The notes under the pieces: model-generated | Database searches by the model: none | Seen by the model: the letters and a program-made list of their open reading frames with translations, nothing else | What the model was told of the DNA's origin: nothing | Shown: piece after piece, positions 1 through 10,399 of the stretch | Numbering within the stretch: position 1 is the first letter of the stretch | How the letters are laid out: every line of letters starts with the position of its first letter | Origin: Apostichopus parvimensis | Taxonomy: Eukaryota; Echinodermata; Holothuroidea; Aspidochirotida; Stichopodidae | Length of the DNA stretch: 27,655 nt | Direction of reading: 5' to 3' | Assembly: GCA_000934455.1 (NCBI GenBank) | Contig: KN886638.1 | Coordinates: 1 to 27,655 of the forward strand | Position numbers and translations under genes: made by a program

Positions 1-89
1 AATTCAGATTCATAAACCATAAAGATGGTGACATTATGAGACTTTATGACACATCACAAATTTACAGAGATTCCACACTATATACTTAC

Positions 90-380
90 TGTACAGAAAG
101 CCTGTGACATTGATTGATCCAACTATAGATGCACCCAGTGACAGGAAACAGAAGAACTGATCATCTTCAGACACACTGGTAACTCTATCAGTTACTTCTC
201 TTCTGTTAGTAGAGATGTCTGGAACAGTTAATCGTGTAATTCCACGACTATCTATTGCTCCCTCTGATCTAGATAGTCTGATCTGCAGTCTATTAACAAC
301 AGCAGTGGATCCTTCTAAGATACATTTGATCTCAACAGATGACTCAGGATTTACCTGAGATATACTTACACTCGCAATAT
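90..380 (-). CDS. Exon: Ig-like domain (degenerate)
   Basis: This 291-bp, 97-residue exon is phase 1-1, with acceptor tgtctttcag and donor a near-perfect gtaagt. The peptide has two cysteines about 65 residues apart, in 'VEIKCIL' and 'DDQFFCFL', preceded and followed by alternating hydrophobic strands ('IASVSISQV', 'RLQIRLS', 'GITRLTVPDI', 'GSINVTGFLY'). This looks like an immunoglobulin-type beta sandwich in which the usual core Trp and the Asp-x-Gly-x-Tyr-x-Cys signature are changed. One N-glycosylation sequon (Asn-Val-Thr) lies near the end. It follows the Cys-rich exon through an AAT Asn codon. It is the most C-terminal coding piece in the window, and the donor shows that the gene continues beyond the left edge. 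A fibronectin-like fold is less likely. Confidence 0.7.
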
Positions 381-3300
381 CTGAAAGACAAGATACATGA
401 AGTATTTCATTTTCTTGAACAGCTTTTATCGGATGCTTAAATAAGGGGCATATGGCAACTATTAGATAAATGAAAACTTTAAATATTTATTTGAATTCTG
501 CTTCTTTTTTACTAAGTTTGTGAACAATGACAATGACAAAGAAAAATAAGAGCCGAAACTCCTTTGCTATGTAAAAGTAAAACTGTCTTGAGTAATCACA
601 TTAATATGACTGTCTAAATGCATAAAAAGCGTTACATCAAATTTAAAACTTTACATAAACAAATATGAATACTGGAAAAACATGTTCACTTAGCCAAGGG
701 CTTCAAAATAGTGATCAATATCAAAGTAAAAATTTAAGGAACAATTTTATTATGAGTCTAAAGGATTGAATGTATTAAGGAACACAGCGATTCTTGTGTA
801 GTCTACTGCTTACATTAGGAAATATTAAGTCATGCAAATCATTATAAATTACTATGCAAGATAGGACATTGTTTCACAAATACAAAACTGAAGAGCAGTT
901 TTTGTACAGAGACCCTTAGAAATATTAATATCTTACAATAGACTTCATGCACTCAAAGTTACTAGACAAAATCACTGTTCACATGCATGTGTTTTTTTTT
1001 CAATTGATTCAATAAAGAGCAGTCTAGGAAGGTTTTTATTAGCCATAGCATGCTTACAACTACATGCTGAGAAAATATGGTTTCTTTGTGCAGTGTTTCA
1101 AAGTTAATCATTCCTGGCCATACTGTGGTAGGCTTTAGTAGTGTATCTCATAGCCACTCAAATAACTACCTGGATGTTTCAACCATCCACTACATAACAT
1201 TGTAGATAAGTCTACGTGAAGTAAAATGCTTTGAGCACGGCTGCAGGAAAATGCCTCCTGTGATTTTAGCGCAAAATAATACTAAAGTCAAACCTTTTCA
1301 TATTTAATTTTGTTTTCAATCAAACTAATAAGCAACTTCTATAGTTAGTTTATCATGTTAAAACACAATACCTTCAATAATAGTTAGTACACATCTAGAG
1401 TATGTTTTCAGTTAAATTATAACAATGGGTGTAACACACCACAGAGAAAAAACTTACACTGCTTGTTTTGTGGTGAAGATCTTGGCATACTTCCAAAGCA
1501 AGTTCTCATTATGTATGCAACTTTGTTTCATCCCTCCCAGCACCGATCCCCAACAAAATCATGACCACTTCACCCTATCATATCCTATTTCATTTTAAGC
1601 AATGAGTGTCAAACATTATCATTACAGCCGGTCTTTGAGAGAGCTGTTTCTATTGGGAATGTCACACCACATTAGGCACTGTTCAAAAGATGAGAAAACT
1701 CCCTGATTGAAGCATCTGGTTCTTAGAACACAGGCTGACTTTGATAAAATTAGTGCAGCATGGTGCAATTCAAGTGCCAATATATTTACCATATCAAAGC
1801 AAATGTGGCATAATTGTTCCTTGTAAAGAGTCATAAATTATTGAAAAACTGATCACATTCATAGGAATGTAATCACTATATTCACACAGATGTAATTCTC
1901 ACTTGAATGACCAAAGAAGTACTTGGTCTTCAGTTTATGTCAGAATATGGTTTGTGCCTCATTTGTTTTGTACCACTATACTGTAAATGATAGTTTGTTG
2001 GAGCATTTTGAATCATTATTAACTTTTCAACTTAATACATCATACAAGGCTGTGATGTTAGCAAAACTTGTACTTTGATTTGTTTTCCCATTTGAAATTT
2101 GTGTTGTATTTAAGAGGCTGTATATGCACAATACCCTCAAAGCCAAAGGCAAGCAACTTGATGGGTTCTTCCTGTAGAGCATAATGCAAGATTTTCAAAT
2201 TTTAACCATCACTGTTATGGTAGTTATTACAGCAAGTTTCAAACAATGTGGATAAAGAGATGTGATTTAAACGTCCCTCAAAATATATATCTGATCATTG
2301 ATTTCATGTACCAATCAATAGTTAAATAGACTTTTTATTTTTAAATCTCACATGTATAATAGGAATCCAGTTTCATGCCTCACTCAGGCTGACCTACCAA
2401 TACCAAGCAGGCAATTCATGCAGTCTTATACTCCTTTTTTATCTGTCATGTTTACCAGGTTTTCAGACATTGATCTGTGTTAACCTACAGTACAATCAGT
2501 TCTGACCTTCAATACTAATGAGGTCTTGACAAATACTGTTGTCAACTCGCCATTGGCGAGTAGACTTTTAACTTTGGCGAATAGAAAATGCACTACCCTC
2601 AACATTTTGGCGGGTGACTCGTGGGCTAGTATAACCCCAACATTAGCAAGACTATCATTACAAACTTTTCACAGTATGATAAAAGAAGTACCTATGTGAA
2701 CTTGAAGCCAGTTTATTTGTTAACTGATTTTTGTCAATCTCAATTTATACACATACAGCAAAAAAATATAACAATTTTTACAGGGAAGGGTTTGAACTTA
2801 CAAAGTACTTAAAGTTTTTTACAGACCTTCATAAATATGTTGTACTCATTTATTAATTTCTCAAAATAAAAAAAAAGTTTATTGAACATAGATATCATAT
2901 GACGGCTTGGTGATGTGCAGGCAAACCCTACACAGTAGAGTATAGTACTAGCGGCCCAAGTAGACAACCAACAATAAACATGTGGCAATCCCAATCTGAA
3001 GTTAACATATAATATTAAAATTCATGTTAAAGACACAAAAACCACTTTAGAGTTGATATGCAGAAAATCATATTCACAATACACTGTCATTTTGGTAGAA
3101 CATTTGGTAGATCATTTTTATCGACAAAGCAAGGAACCGCCGAGTTGGTTAATTCCTATTCTATTTTAATTATTTCTTGAAGCATTTTCTACATGCCATT
3201 GGTCATAATTTTGCAAAATATACTGTACTACAGTTTAAGGAGATTGAGATAAGTTTGCTGTTATTGCTGCTATTATTTCTTGCAAAGAGTTTCAGATTTT

Positions 3301-3965
3301 CACTCAACACTGGTTGCGGGTGGAAGATAAATGCTTTGTCAACCTTAGATTTTTGCGTAAAAGATCGCTTTGATTAGCCAGTGTAATGGAGTAATAGTGA
3401 AAGTTTTCGTGCACCATTCTGCAGATTAAGGCAAGTATAAATAGTTGGGAAAACGTTGTGGTAGTTGCAGTAGGTACTGTATAGGCTTAGGACTTGTGCA
3501 GACCCATAGCTAATGTATTATATATGCCTAGTACTAGAGGAGCCCTATTGTTACAGAAACCAAGCTACCTTTGTAGGTATTTTGGCCCATGTTCTTTGGA
3601 ATTGTTTTAGACACTACAGAAGGCCTAGCTGCTTATTAATAATTTTGTGACATGTGTTACTTTGTTCATACCTTACTTTGTTGGAGAAAGTTTTAAATTT
3701 CATACTGCACAGAAATATAAGAGTCCAAAGAGCAATTACATAGTATCATGTATCTACCTAACCTTAGTTTACAGAAAGTATTGATGTTGTAGATCTGTAA
3801 GTTATACTACTTGTATGGAGACTTGAACAGCGATCAAAAGGGCGAATGAATTTTAGTCACGGTCACCAAATGGCAAGTACTTTTCCTATTTGCTATATTT
3901 GCTATTTCCTATCTGCCACTAACTATAAGTGACCATAAATAGAAAGAAACCACATGCAGCCTTAC
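381..3965 (-). other. Intron between Cys-rich and Ig-like exons
   Basis: This is 3.6 kb with no supported coding exon. The part from 381 to about 2520 shows nothing recognisable beyond AT-rich sequence. A fragment at about 2535-2640 contains inverted 'tcgccattggcga' and further ggcga motifs. The part from about 3355 to 3893 is a dispersed repeat described separately. Open frames at 1622-1834, 2809-2994 and 3177-3377 show no domain pattern and are not taken as genes. Confidence 0.7.
3355..3893 (+). repeat. Dispersed repeat, plus-oriented copy
   Basis: The partner of the copy at 8557-8830, in opposite orientation. Shared blocks include a 20-bp identity (gcgtaaaagatcgctttgat) and gaaagtattgatgttgta. 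About 300 bp between 3375 and 3678 have no counterpart in the other copy, reflecting either an insertion here or a deletion there. Confidence 0.7.
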
Positions 3966-4088
3966 TTGCAGGACACTGGAAAACACTACAGGTGGCCTCA
4001 CATCTACCAGTCTGTGAAGTACATGTTCGGTTAGTACAAGAACACTCATTAGGACTACACTGACCAGCTGAGTTAAGTCTGATGCAAT
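3966..4088 (-). CDS. Exon: 8-cysteine module of unassigned type
   Basis: This 123-bp exon gives 41 codons, phase 1-1, with acceptor acattacag and donor gtaagg. The peptide holds eight cysteines: C-(8)-C-(4)-C-S-C-(4)-C-(6)-C-(3)-C-(4)-C. Spacing does not fit EGF; the short gaps and the 'SQTGRC' segment are somewhat reminiscent of a laminin-type EGF or of atypical EGF modules in Tie- and MEGF-like receptors, but no family was recognised with confidence. An N-glycosylation sequon (Asn-Arg-Thr) lies between C4 and C5. It sits between an EGF module and an Ig-like exon, a place where receptors often have a disulfide-rich spacer. The splice phases and in-frame joins to both neighbours are the main support that it is real coding sequence. 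Confidence 0.72.
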
Positions 4089-4940
4089 CTGTAATGTGAA
4101 AGACAGTAACAATATGTTGGAGTACAGCGTGAAGAATTATTTACAGAAACACACAGAGGGGTGAACATGGAGGAATGGAGAACTTTGCCTGCTTTAAAAG
4201 ACCGTAGCATCCTGTTAGAGTACGGTTTGTGGAAACAGATAAACACAGAATGGTTTACAGAGAGGAATGGTGGAGAACTTTTGACAACTGTGTATTTAAG
4301 TGACATAGACACTACTGTATAACATGTGCACTAGGCCTTCTATCTGATCAATATAATGAGGCAATCAACAATGTCTCATCTTGTTGAAATGGTTTCTGTT
4401 AAACTAAACACCGGCTTGGAGAATTGAGAACAAGCTTATGTAAGTTGTTGAGCTAGAAACATGCAATCAAGTCACATGGTTATTATACATGACACACCAG
4501 ATACTCCCTTCGCTAGCAATCAGTATCAGATGTAAACCACAAATCATGTATTGGACTATTATATGTATGTAGTGGATGGACAAAACAGGCATCCACTGAC
4601 TTGATGTATAGGGTACTGTAGACTTGTGAGCAAGAGCCTATTTAATTCTGAAACCCATCACATTCAAAAACATATATCATTGTGTGTGGATTATGATTGT
4701 AATGAACAATATAGAGCAGCAATCCCTAAACTGTATACATAATAACGAGACAATAAAATTTTCTCCCAAATGACTTTATAGAGTAAAAACCTTTTGAAGT
4801 TATTTCCCTGCATTACAATTATAAATTTGCATAAAAATTTACCAATTAGAGTTGCCAGGTAGCAAAACTGAAGAGGGCTCTCTACTACCCAATAATATAT
4901 ATTTGCTGAAAGGAAATACTTGAAACATGTATGTATATGT

Positions 4941-5165
4941 GATCTTCCCGCAAGCAGGAACTCGCGAAAAAAAAACCATGGAGGCTTTTAGACTCGCAAG
5001 CTGACCGAAGCCAATCTCTCGGCACACATCCATTTAACGTCCATGTCGGGAAGTTGTTATTGAACAACACCCTTGCCAGACGAGAAAACATTGCTGTCGG
5101 CGGGAATCGAACCGGGGATCTCATGACTGGGAGACGCCGGCGTTAACCACTAGGCTATACACTCC
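4941..5165 (-). mobile_element. tRNA-derived SINE
   Basis: Read on the minus strand, the segment begins with a Pol III A box (tagcctagtggttaacg, 5141-5157) and a perfect B box (ggttcgattcc, 5103-5113) at normal tRNA spacing. The arms do not pair as in a functional tRNA: the T stem is mismatched and the anticodon region does not close with a seven-base loop. About 150 bp of unrelated tail follow to about 4941, including a run of T (on the minus strand). This head-plus-tail layout is that of a tRNA-derived SINE. Exact ends and target duplications were not resolved. The family name is unknown to me. Confidence 0.72.
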
Positions 5166-5931
5166 GCCTCATATGAGAAATTTATGGGAACATATGGGAA
5201 ATTAAGTGATTAAATTTCTTTCATGGTATAACCATATACAATAAAGGTATAACATCCACTACTTTACACTTATGCTTTTCCCTTACATGGTGGTACACCC
5301 TAGTTTCACAGTTCACAAAAGTGATTAATTATATTATTGGTTTTCATTTTCGATATGAACTTTTTATTGCCTAAATTCCCAATTTTAAGTTATATAATAA
5401 CATCTGTGACATCAGATAAGGGAAATTTCTTGTTTAATGAGCAGTTGTTGATGTTCATTTAGTTACCCTTCACCAGATGAGATTTATATCATCATAACAT
5501 GGATGGCCTATATGAAAAATCACTGCTTTACAGTGTAAGAAGCATTGCATATCTCCACCACATGCTTTATGCTCTAGGTTTATCTATTTAATGCTTATCA
5601 TTGCAAGTTCCTTGAATTATGAACAATTGTGAAAGTACAAGAGAAAAACAAGAAGCATAAATTTGAGTCTTACATACAGTACAAACATGAAAGAATGAAC
5701 ATACTTCACAGTAAATCCATTTATTGTCATTTAAGTTTAAGAAACAGCTTAAAGGGAATACATGAACTTATAAAAAAGAAAGCCTGCAGAAAAGGCTGAT
5801 TTCTTTCCTTAAAATGTTTGTATATGTGTACATTCATCTGATTGGTAACTGATTAAAATGTATCCAAAGTTATAACTAAGTCAGAATCAAAACAGAGAGT
5901 TCAGCTCTCTTGACAGTCATTACAGTGCTAA

Positions 5932-5952
5932 TGTGTGTATATATATATATCA
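5932..5952. repeat. TG/TA dinucleotide run
   Basis: A short simple repeat, tgtgtatatatatatat, in an intron. It is a possible microsatellite. Confidence 0.85.
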
Positions 5953-6259
5953 CATGTATTCACTCTAAAGTCATCAACAAGAGCAAACTGAACAGTTCTG
6001 CAACCAACCTCTTGAGGTTAGGAACCATTTATCACTTCATGACTCATTGCAAATAGTTGACAACCTTACAGCAATCCAACTTTCTCCCAATAAAAAATTA
6101 TGTTTAAGATTGTGATTATAAGTTTGTTGTTCATACCAGTTACACATGATGAGTGATCATGTTTAGCAGCCAAGGAATCACATACACACACACTCACAAA
6201 TATATTATAATTTCCTTATATATTATTATTATGCATAAATTTACCTAGCTTACAAATAC

Positions 6260-6703
6260 GTTAACAATGCACTGCCTTGTGTCTTTTGAAATATTGTACA
6301 ACCAAGATTTGGGTCAGATATCCCGAACGTCATGATAACAAATGTACTATTCTCTGTCACTAGACACCGCTCTAAACATGGAAAGTTTCTGCTAAACAAT
6401 TACTGTTATAAATTATGGAATAATCTCACAACTGGTATTAGACATTTGAAAATTTGCTTCATTTAAGTATAAACTTAAGAGTTATCTAACTTCCAAGTAC
6501 TGTGATTGATTTTATTGTCAATTTTGTTTTGTACATTTTGTCTTTCTTTCTTACTTTGCTCTGTTATTTTCTTTCTTTTTCTTTAGGGTTACTAGCTTTG
6601 ATAAACACATATGTTTTTTTCTAGTATCCTGTATATACCATTACTGCACTGTTTTGTATAACGATGTATATGCGAAATATATTAACTGAACTGAACTGAA
6701 CTA
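6260..6703 (+). mobile_element. 5'-truncated LINE (non-LTR retrotransposon) 3' end
   Basis: From 6296 the plus strand translates into a segment typical of the C-terminal end of CR1/L2/Jockey-type reverse transcriptases: 'VTRHRSKHGKFLLNNYCYKL' continuing into W-N-N-L and 'TTGIRHLKICFI', matching the common pattern R-x-R-x-x-x-G ... Y-x-x-x-L-W-N-x-L ... I-R. After a stop, the next frame gives 'FKYKLKSYL', the usual FK-x-x-L-K-x-Y-L ending, so one frameshift is present. An untranslated tail ends in a short (ctgaa)n-type repeat at 6684-6703. The copy is truncated and inactive. The LINE clade is inferred from the pattern only. Confidence 0.68.
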
Positions 6704-6750
6704 ACCAAAAGAAAGTTACCTTGTTCTTCACCAAGCAGATGATAACATCA

Positions 6751-7116
<366 letters not shown>

Positions 7117-8083
7117 TTTGTGTGCAAGTGGTTCCAGTAAATCCAGTTGGACACTGACAGACAAAGTTGCTATTGGCATTACCAGAGCTCCCAACTGACC
7201 ATCATTTCGCGGGTTGGACCCGCATTCTAACATCCACACCCGCTGACCCGCGCAAGTGTCAGAAAAACCCGCATTGTAATTGTCATGTATACATAAAAAA
7301 TTGCATCAAATTTTGACTTAGCAACCTTCATTTCTTTAGCATTCATCCCACGCAAAACAGACTGTCTTTATCTGTTTTCTACTTCTCGTTATCTCATCGT
7401 TTTTACCCTCAAAACAACTCGCGGTTGACGACGTAATGATTCCCGGAATCTCTTCTTACAGTAGGTGAAGATCTATAGGCTAGATAGTTCATAATTTATG
7501 GCAAAAGAACTCGAGAATTAAATGTTTTTATATGATAACAACAATCAAGTCTGGGTTGGGAGTAAATTATGGATGATGTTTCTCATTTGTCATGGAATGT
7601 TGTTTCATTTTTTGACATTTGGGTTTGACTCTGAACCGATTCTATTGCATGTAGATTCTGATTGACCTGAAAAAGAGATACAATAATAGAGTATAAAACC
7701 TCCTTTACAGCATCATTTGAACCTTAAATTAGCCTATATTTCTTTTCATTGGGTCGAGCAGCGAACATTTTCATGCCACGGGAAAGAATGAATTATCACC
7801 TACTATTCAATTTATTGATGTTACACACAAAAAAATGCATATTTCTCAGAACATTTTGGGTGACAAAAGCCTTTCTAAGTGCCACCATTTTACATGTAGG
7901 CATCACCAGGATTCCAAAAAAAATTCAAAAGGGGGAGGGGGACACACACTTCCCTTATACCTCTCCCCCAGGACGGCGGTTCGTAGCATGGACCAGCATT
8001 TGCCTTCTCAAGAGTTGGGAGCTATGCATTACTTGTACAGATACCACCATTCTGACAGGGATTGGGGGCACAGACATTCTGAG
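7117..8083 (-). CDS. Exon: EGF-like domain interrupted by a transposon insertion
   Basis: The exon starts at 8083 after the acceptor cctctttcag and ends at 7117 before a gtatgt donor. Its two coding pieces are 8026-8083 and 7117-7183, sharing a 7-8 bp duplication. Without the 842-bp insert and one duplication copy the length is exactly 117 bp, the same as the EGF exon at 6795-6911. The first piece carries C1-C3 ('[16 protein letters not shown]') and the second carries C4-C6 ('[15 protein letters not shown]'). Read through, the frame hits TAG two codons into the insertion. The exon can contribute protein only if the insert is spliced out; otherwise the exon must be skipped, which keeps the frame because it is 1-1 symmetric. 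It may also be a polymorphic allele in the sequenced individual. Confidence 0.85.
7176..7183. repeat. Target-site duplication, left copy
   Basis: The sequence gcattac(c) is repeated as gcattac(t) at 8026-8033, immediately flanking the inserted element. In the intact sister exon this region occurs once. Confidence 0.8.
7184..8025. mobile_element. Non-autonomous hAT-like DNA transposon inside an EGF exon
   Basis: An 842-bp insertion interrupts a coding exon. Termini are inverted repeats: the left end reads agagctcccaact and the right end, reverse-complemented, reads atagctcccaact, so 12 of 13 bases match. The flanking duplication is gcattac on both sides, or 8 bp with one mismatch (gcattacc/gcattact). 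An 8-bp duplication and a terminal sequence of the C-A-G-A-G type (if the shared C is counted) fit the hAT superfamily. The interior contains no transposase-like frame; a C/G-run segment near 7929-7972 and a CG-richer left part are typical of a MITE-like derivative. Nearly perfect fit to the paralogous exon gives strong evidence for insertion; the superfamily name is inferred. Confidence 0.85.
8026..8033. repeat. Target-site duplication, right copy
   Basis: The partner of the copy at 7176-7183. Seven bases match exactly, and the eighth differs (t here, c there), consistent with one later substitution. Confidence 0.8.
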
Positions 8084-8256
8084 CTGAAAGAGGCAAAAGG
8101 TGTTTCTGGAAACGTTCTTGACAAACGCATTGATGTTTCGATGGCTTCATTGCAATAGACTTCTGCTTGTAATCCAGAAATAGCTGTTAAATACAATATA
8201 AATGGCCTGAACCACTATGTTGATGTACAATTACACTATGGCATGGTAAACACAGG

Positions 8257-8530
8257 TGTCTACTGTGCCTTGCAATGCACACTTTCACCAAAAACAATAG
8301 GGGTCTTGTATTCAATGTGATGCATCCACACACCATAGTATGAGAAGTATCAACGATTTCGAGATATCATGTAAAAGGCTTTTCAGAGTTTGACCTATGC
8401 TGACCTCAAATGAGATTTGAACTCACAAGCAACAGGATTCTTGTACTCAATATGGCAAATCCATACACCATGTAGCTTATGAAAAGTATCTAAGACTTCT
8501 ACCATGAGAAATCATGTTTTCACGGTTTGC
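8257..8530. repeat. Diverged units of the ~140-bp tandem repeat family
   Basis: Phrases such as cacacaccatagtatgag, cgagatatcatg, gacctcaaatgagatttga and ttcttgtactcaatatgg match units of the array at 13180-13790. Two partial units are visible. Confidence 0.65.
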
Positions 8531-8556
8531 AGGCCTGAAAAATGTTTATAAATGTA

Positions 8557-8830
8557 CTCGCTATTTGGCGTGACTGTGACTCAAATTCTACTGGCCAAAA
8601 CACAAATTCACTCGCCACTATGACTGCTGTTCAAATCTCTATAGTACAGATTTACAACATCAATACTTTCTATGAACAAAGGTTGTAGTTAGGTAGATAC
8701 ATGGTGCTACGTTATTGCACATTGGCAAGTTATGTTTCTATGCAGCAAACAATTTAAACTTTCTTCAACCAAAAGCATCAAAGCGATCTTTTACGCACTG
8801 CCAAACTAAGACCGTTCACACATTGAGATT
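8557..8830 (-). repeat. Dispersed repeat, minus-oriented copy
   Basis: The reverse complement matches 3355-3893 in order: gcgtaaaagatcgctttgat, then gaagaaagtttaaat, catgtatctacctaac, gaaagtattgatgttgta, gacttgaacagc-like and gtcac-gtcac-caaat. The copy at 3.4-3.9 kb has about 300 bp more in the middle. The element type was not identified. Confidence 0.7.
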
Positions 8831-9114
8831 GGTCATATGTCTTGGTCACAGTTAAGTTAAACTACATCCAAACCTGAAGTTTTTATTTGACAGTGAGTCT
8901 CAACAATTGCGAAATATGAAGGAAACCTTCCAATAGCACCGTTGTATGTACAAATACACCCATAGGCTATGGGTATTTTTAAGTGAGTCTTGATTGGATT
9001 CTATGGATGCCCTGAAGCCTACTTCCAATGCCAACAGCCTTGTATGCTTATGAGGCGTACAGTAGCACACGTGTTATTTACTAGACTGGTCGGTGGGAGA
9101 TACCATAGATTATG

Positions 9115-9300
9115 AAGCAAGATACCACAATTTGGCCTCTGGTGACGCCACATGACATTTGACCACCATAAAAAAAACATAATAATTGTACTAAGTGTGT
9201 CACAACTACATACTAAATGTGAGACTTGTCCAAGCTTCCCTTCTTGAGATATCGTGCTTCCAATATTTTCATAATTTTGGGTATAGCAGAGCACATTAGG
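9115..9300. repeat. Diverged unit of the ~140-bp repeat family
   Basis: This contains ggtgacgccacatgacattt, gtacta-agtgtg, tgagacttgtccaagcttcc and cttgagatatcgtg in the same order as the main array, so it is a single dispersed or decayed unit. Confidence 0.6.
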
Positions 9301-9479
9301 AATGTTGTAATAAGTTAACTTATATTACATTTCAATCCACAACATTTCAAAGACACTAATTTCAACACAACCAGTAAATAAATTCAACAGACTGTAAAAC
9401 ATAAACAAGATTTGAGTCCAATATGGCTAACCACTGTACATAGAACTGCACACGTAAAATTGTTTTAAATTCCTTTGTT

Positions 9480-9700
9480 CTACGTCTGAAGAGGTTAGAA
9501 GACAGATTTGTGAAGAAAATTTCATGGTGTACATGTTGTCATTTAGCCTCTGAAGAAGATCCTGCTAGGATCGAAACGTCAGGCCAACTTACTTTTACAC
9601 ATTCTATTACACAGGCTCTCTAGTGGATAAGCAGTTTGCTAACAGTTTTACTTTATTTTTCGTGTACATGCTCTAATAAATGGTACTCAACAATGACACA
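9480..9700 (+). mobile_element. Probable Penelope-like element terminal fragment
   Basis: The segment surrounds a ctgaagaag...hairpin...gaaacgtc motif that is characteristic of Penelope-like retroelement terminal repeats. No reverse transcriptase or GIY-YIG coding remains nearby, so only an end fragment is present. The limits are approximate. Confidence 0.45.
9546..9584 (+). ncRNA. Hammerhead-ribozyme-like motif
   Basis: The order of elements is gcct (stem I, 9546-9549), ctgaaga (core, 9550-9556), a perfect 6-bp hairpin gatcct-gct-aggatc (stem II, 9558-9572), gaaa (core, 9573-9576), c-gtc (stem III reduced to one pair, then the cleavage triplet), and aggc (stem I partner, 9581-9584). This matches the hammerhead layout CUGANGA / stem II / GAAA / stem III / NUH, with stem III almost absent, as described for Penelope-like elements. 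One extra A (9557) lies between the core and stem II, so activity is doubtful. Confidence 0.5.
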
Positions 9701-10153
9701 TCAGACTTTAATTCTCCTTTAAATACAGTACATTTGTGATATAGCAGAGGGTTCTACTATAGCTACCCATAACATCAATATAAGCCTTTAGGCCAAAAAT
9801 CATAATCCAGGTATATACCGGACATGAAGATTGGCCAACCTGAGCAAGCCTTTTCATACCTATATCCATTCATATAGAACAAGAATACAACACATATTGA
9901 TAACATAGTGACGATACACAACTTTAAATATACAGACAAAGGAATCAAAACTTATCTTCAGTCCGGAAAGAAGAATTGCAGGATGCAGAAACGTGTCTTT
10001 CCATCAATTGCTTTCTATATTTATAGTTCAGGTTTCTCTTTCTTTATGAATCTTGTAGAGTGTAAACCATCCATCCCATTCTATGTGCATGTTTAAGTTA
10101 GTTTTGTACTGCTATGTCCTACTTTTCAAGTTTAGTTGACCTTTAGTACTCAC

Positions 10154-10399
10154 CAATCATGACAGTAACAACAAACTGACACTGCTCTGTATTTCCTGCA
10201 CCATCCGTGGCAGTGTAAGTGACTAAAGTTTGTCCTACAGAGAAAGTATCTCCAGGCTGATGAGATGACGTAAGAGTTACATCTCCAGAATTATCAGTTG
10301 CTGTAGGTGGTGGCCAAGAAGCACTTGTAGATGATGTCCCAGGTGTTATACTGACTGACCTGTCACCAGGACAGTTGGATATCACTGGAGGCTCAGTGT
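10154..10399 (-). CDS. Exon: HYR (hyalin repeat) domain
   Basis: This 246-bp, 82-residue exon, phase 1-1, encodes one complete HYR domain. The acceptor is atactccacag and the donor is a consensus gtgagt. It begins 'TEPPVISNCPGD' (HYR start: D..pP.i..CP.d), continues 'WPPPTATDNSGDVTLTSSHQPGDTF' and 'VGQTLVTYTATDGAGNTEQC' (HYR core: G.t.VtYtAtDaaGN...C.F.V.V), and ends 'QFVVTVMI'. HYR is an Ig-like beta-sandwich first defined in sea urchin hyalin and also found in SVEP1, SRPX and other adhesion proteins, often beside EGF or sushi modules as here. The two Cys residues are at the conserved positions. This is the most confident domain call in the window. Confidence 0.92.

Larger units (their letters stand above)
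8084..10153 (-). other. Intron between HYR and first EGF exons
   Basis: A 2.1-kb intron. It contains diverged units of the ~140-bp repeat family at about 8257-8530 and 9115-9300, a minus-oriented copy of a dispersed repeat at 8557-8830, and a Penelope-like terminal fragment with a hammerhead-like motif near 9550. Nothing recognisable is seen from about 9700 to 10153. Confidence 0.7.

Noticed and set aside
1622-3377. Open frames at 1622-1834, 2809-2994 and 3177-3377
   Set aside because: They are short, AT-rich, and lack splice-consistent boundaries, domain patterns or support from the main gene's phase rule.
5079-5163. A tRNA gene on the minus strand
   Set aside because: The boxes are good, but the T stem and anticodon arm do not pair properly and a SINE tail follows.
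7749-8158. Two overlapping plus-strand frames of 107-112 codons
   Set aside because: They lie across the hAT-like insert and the antisense of the EGF exon; neither shows a domain, and both are explained by the element.
9019-9294. Minus-strand 91-codon frame sharing 'TISQEGKLG' with a frame near 13.2 kb
   Set aside because: The shared peptide is simply the translated ~140-bp repeat, which is broken by frameshifts between units.
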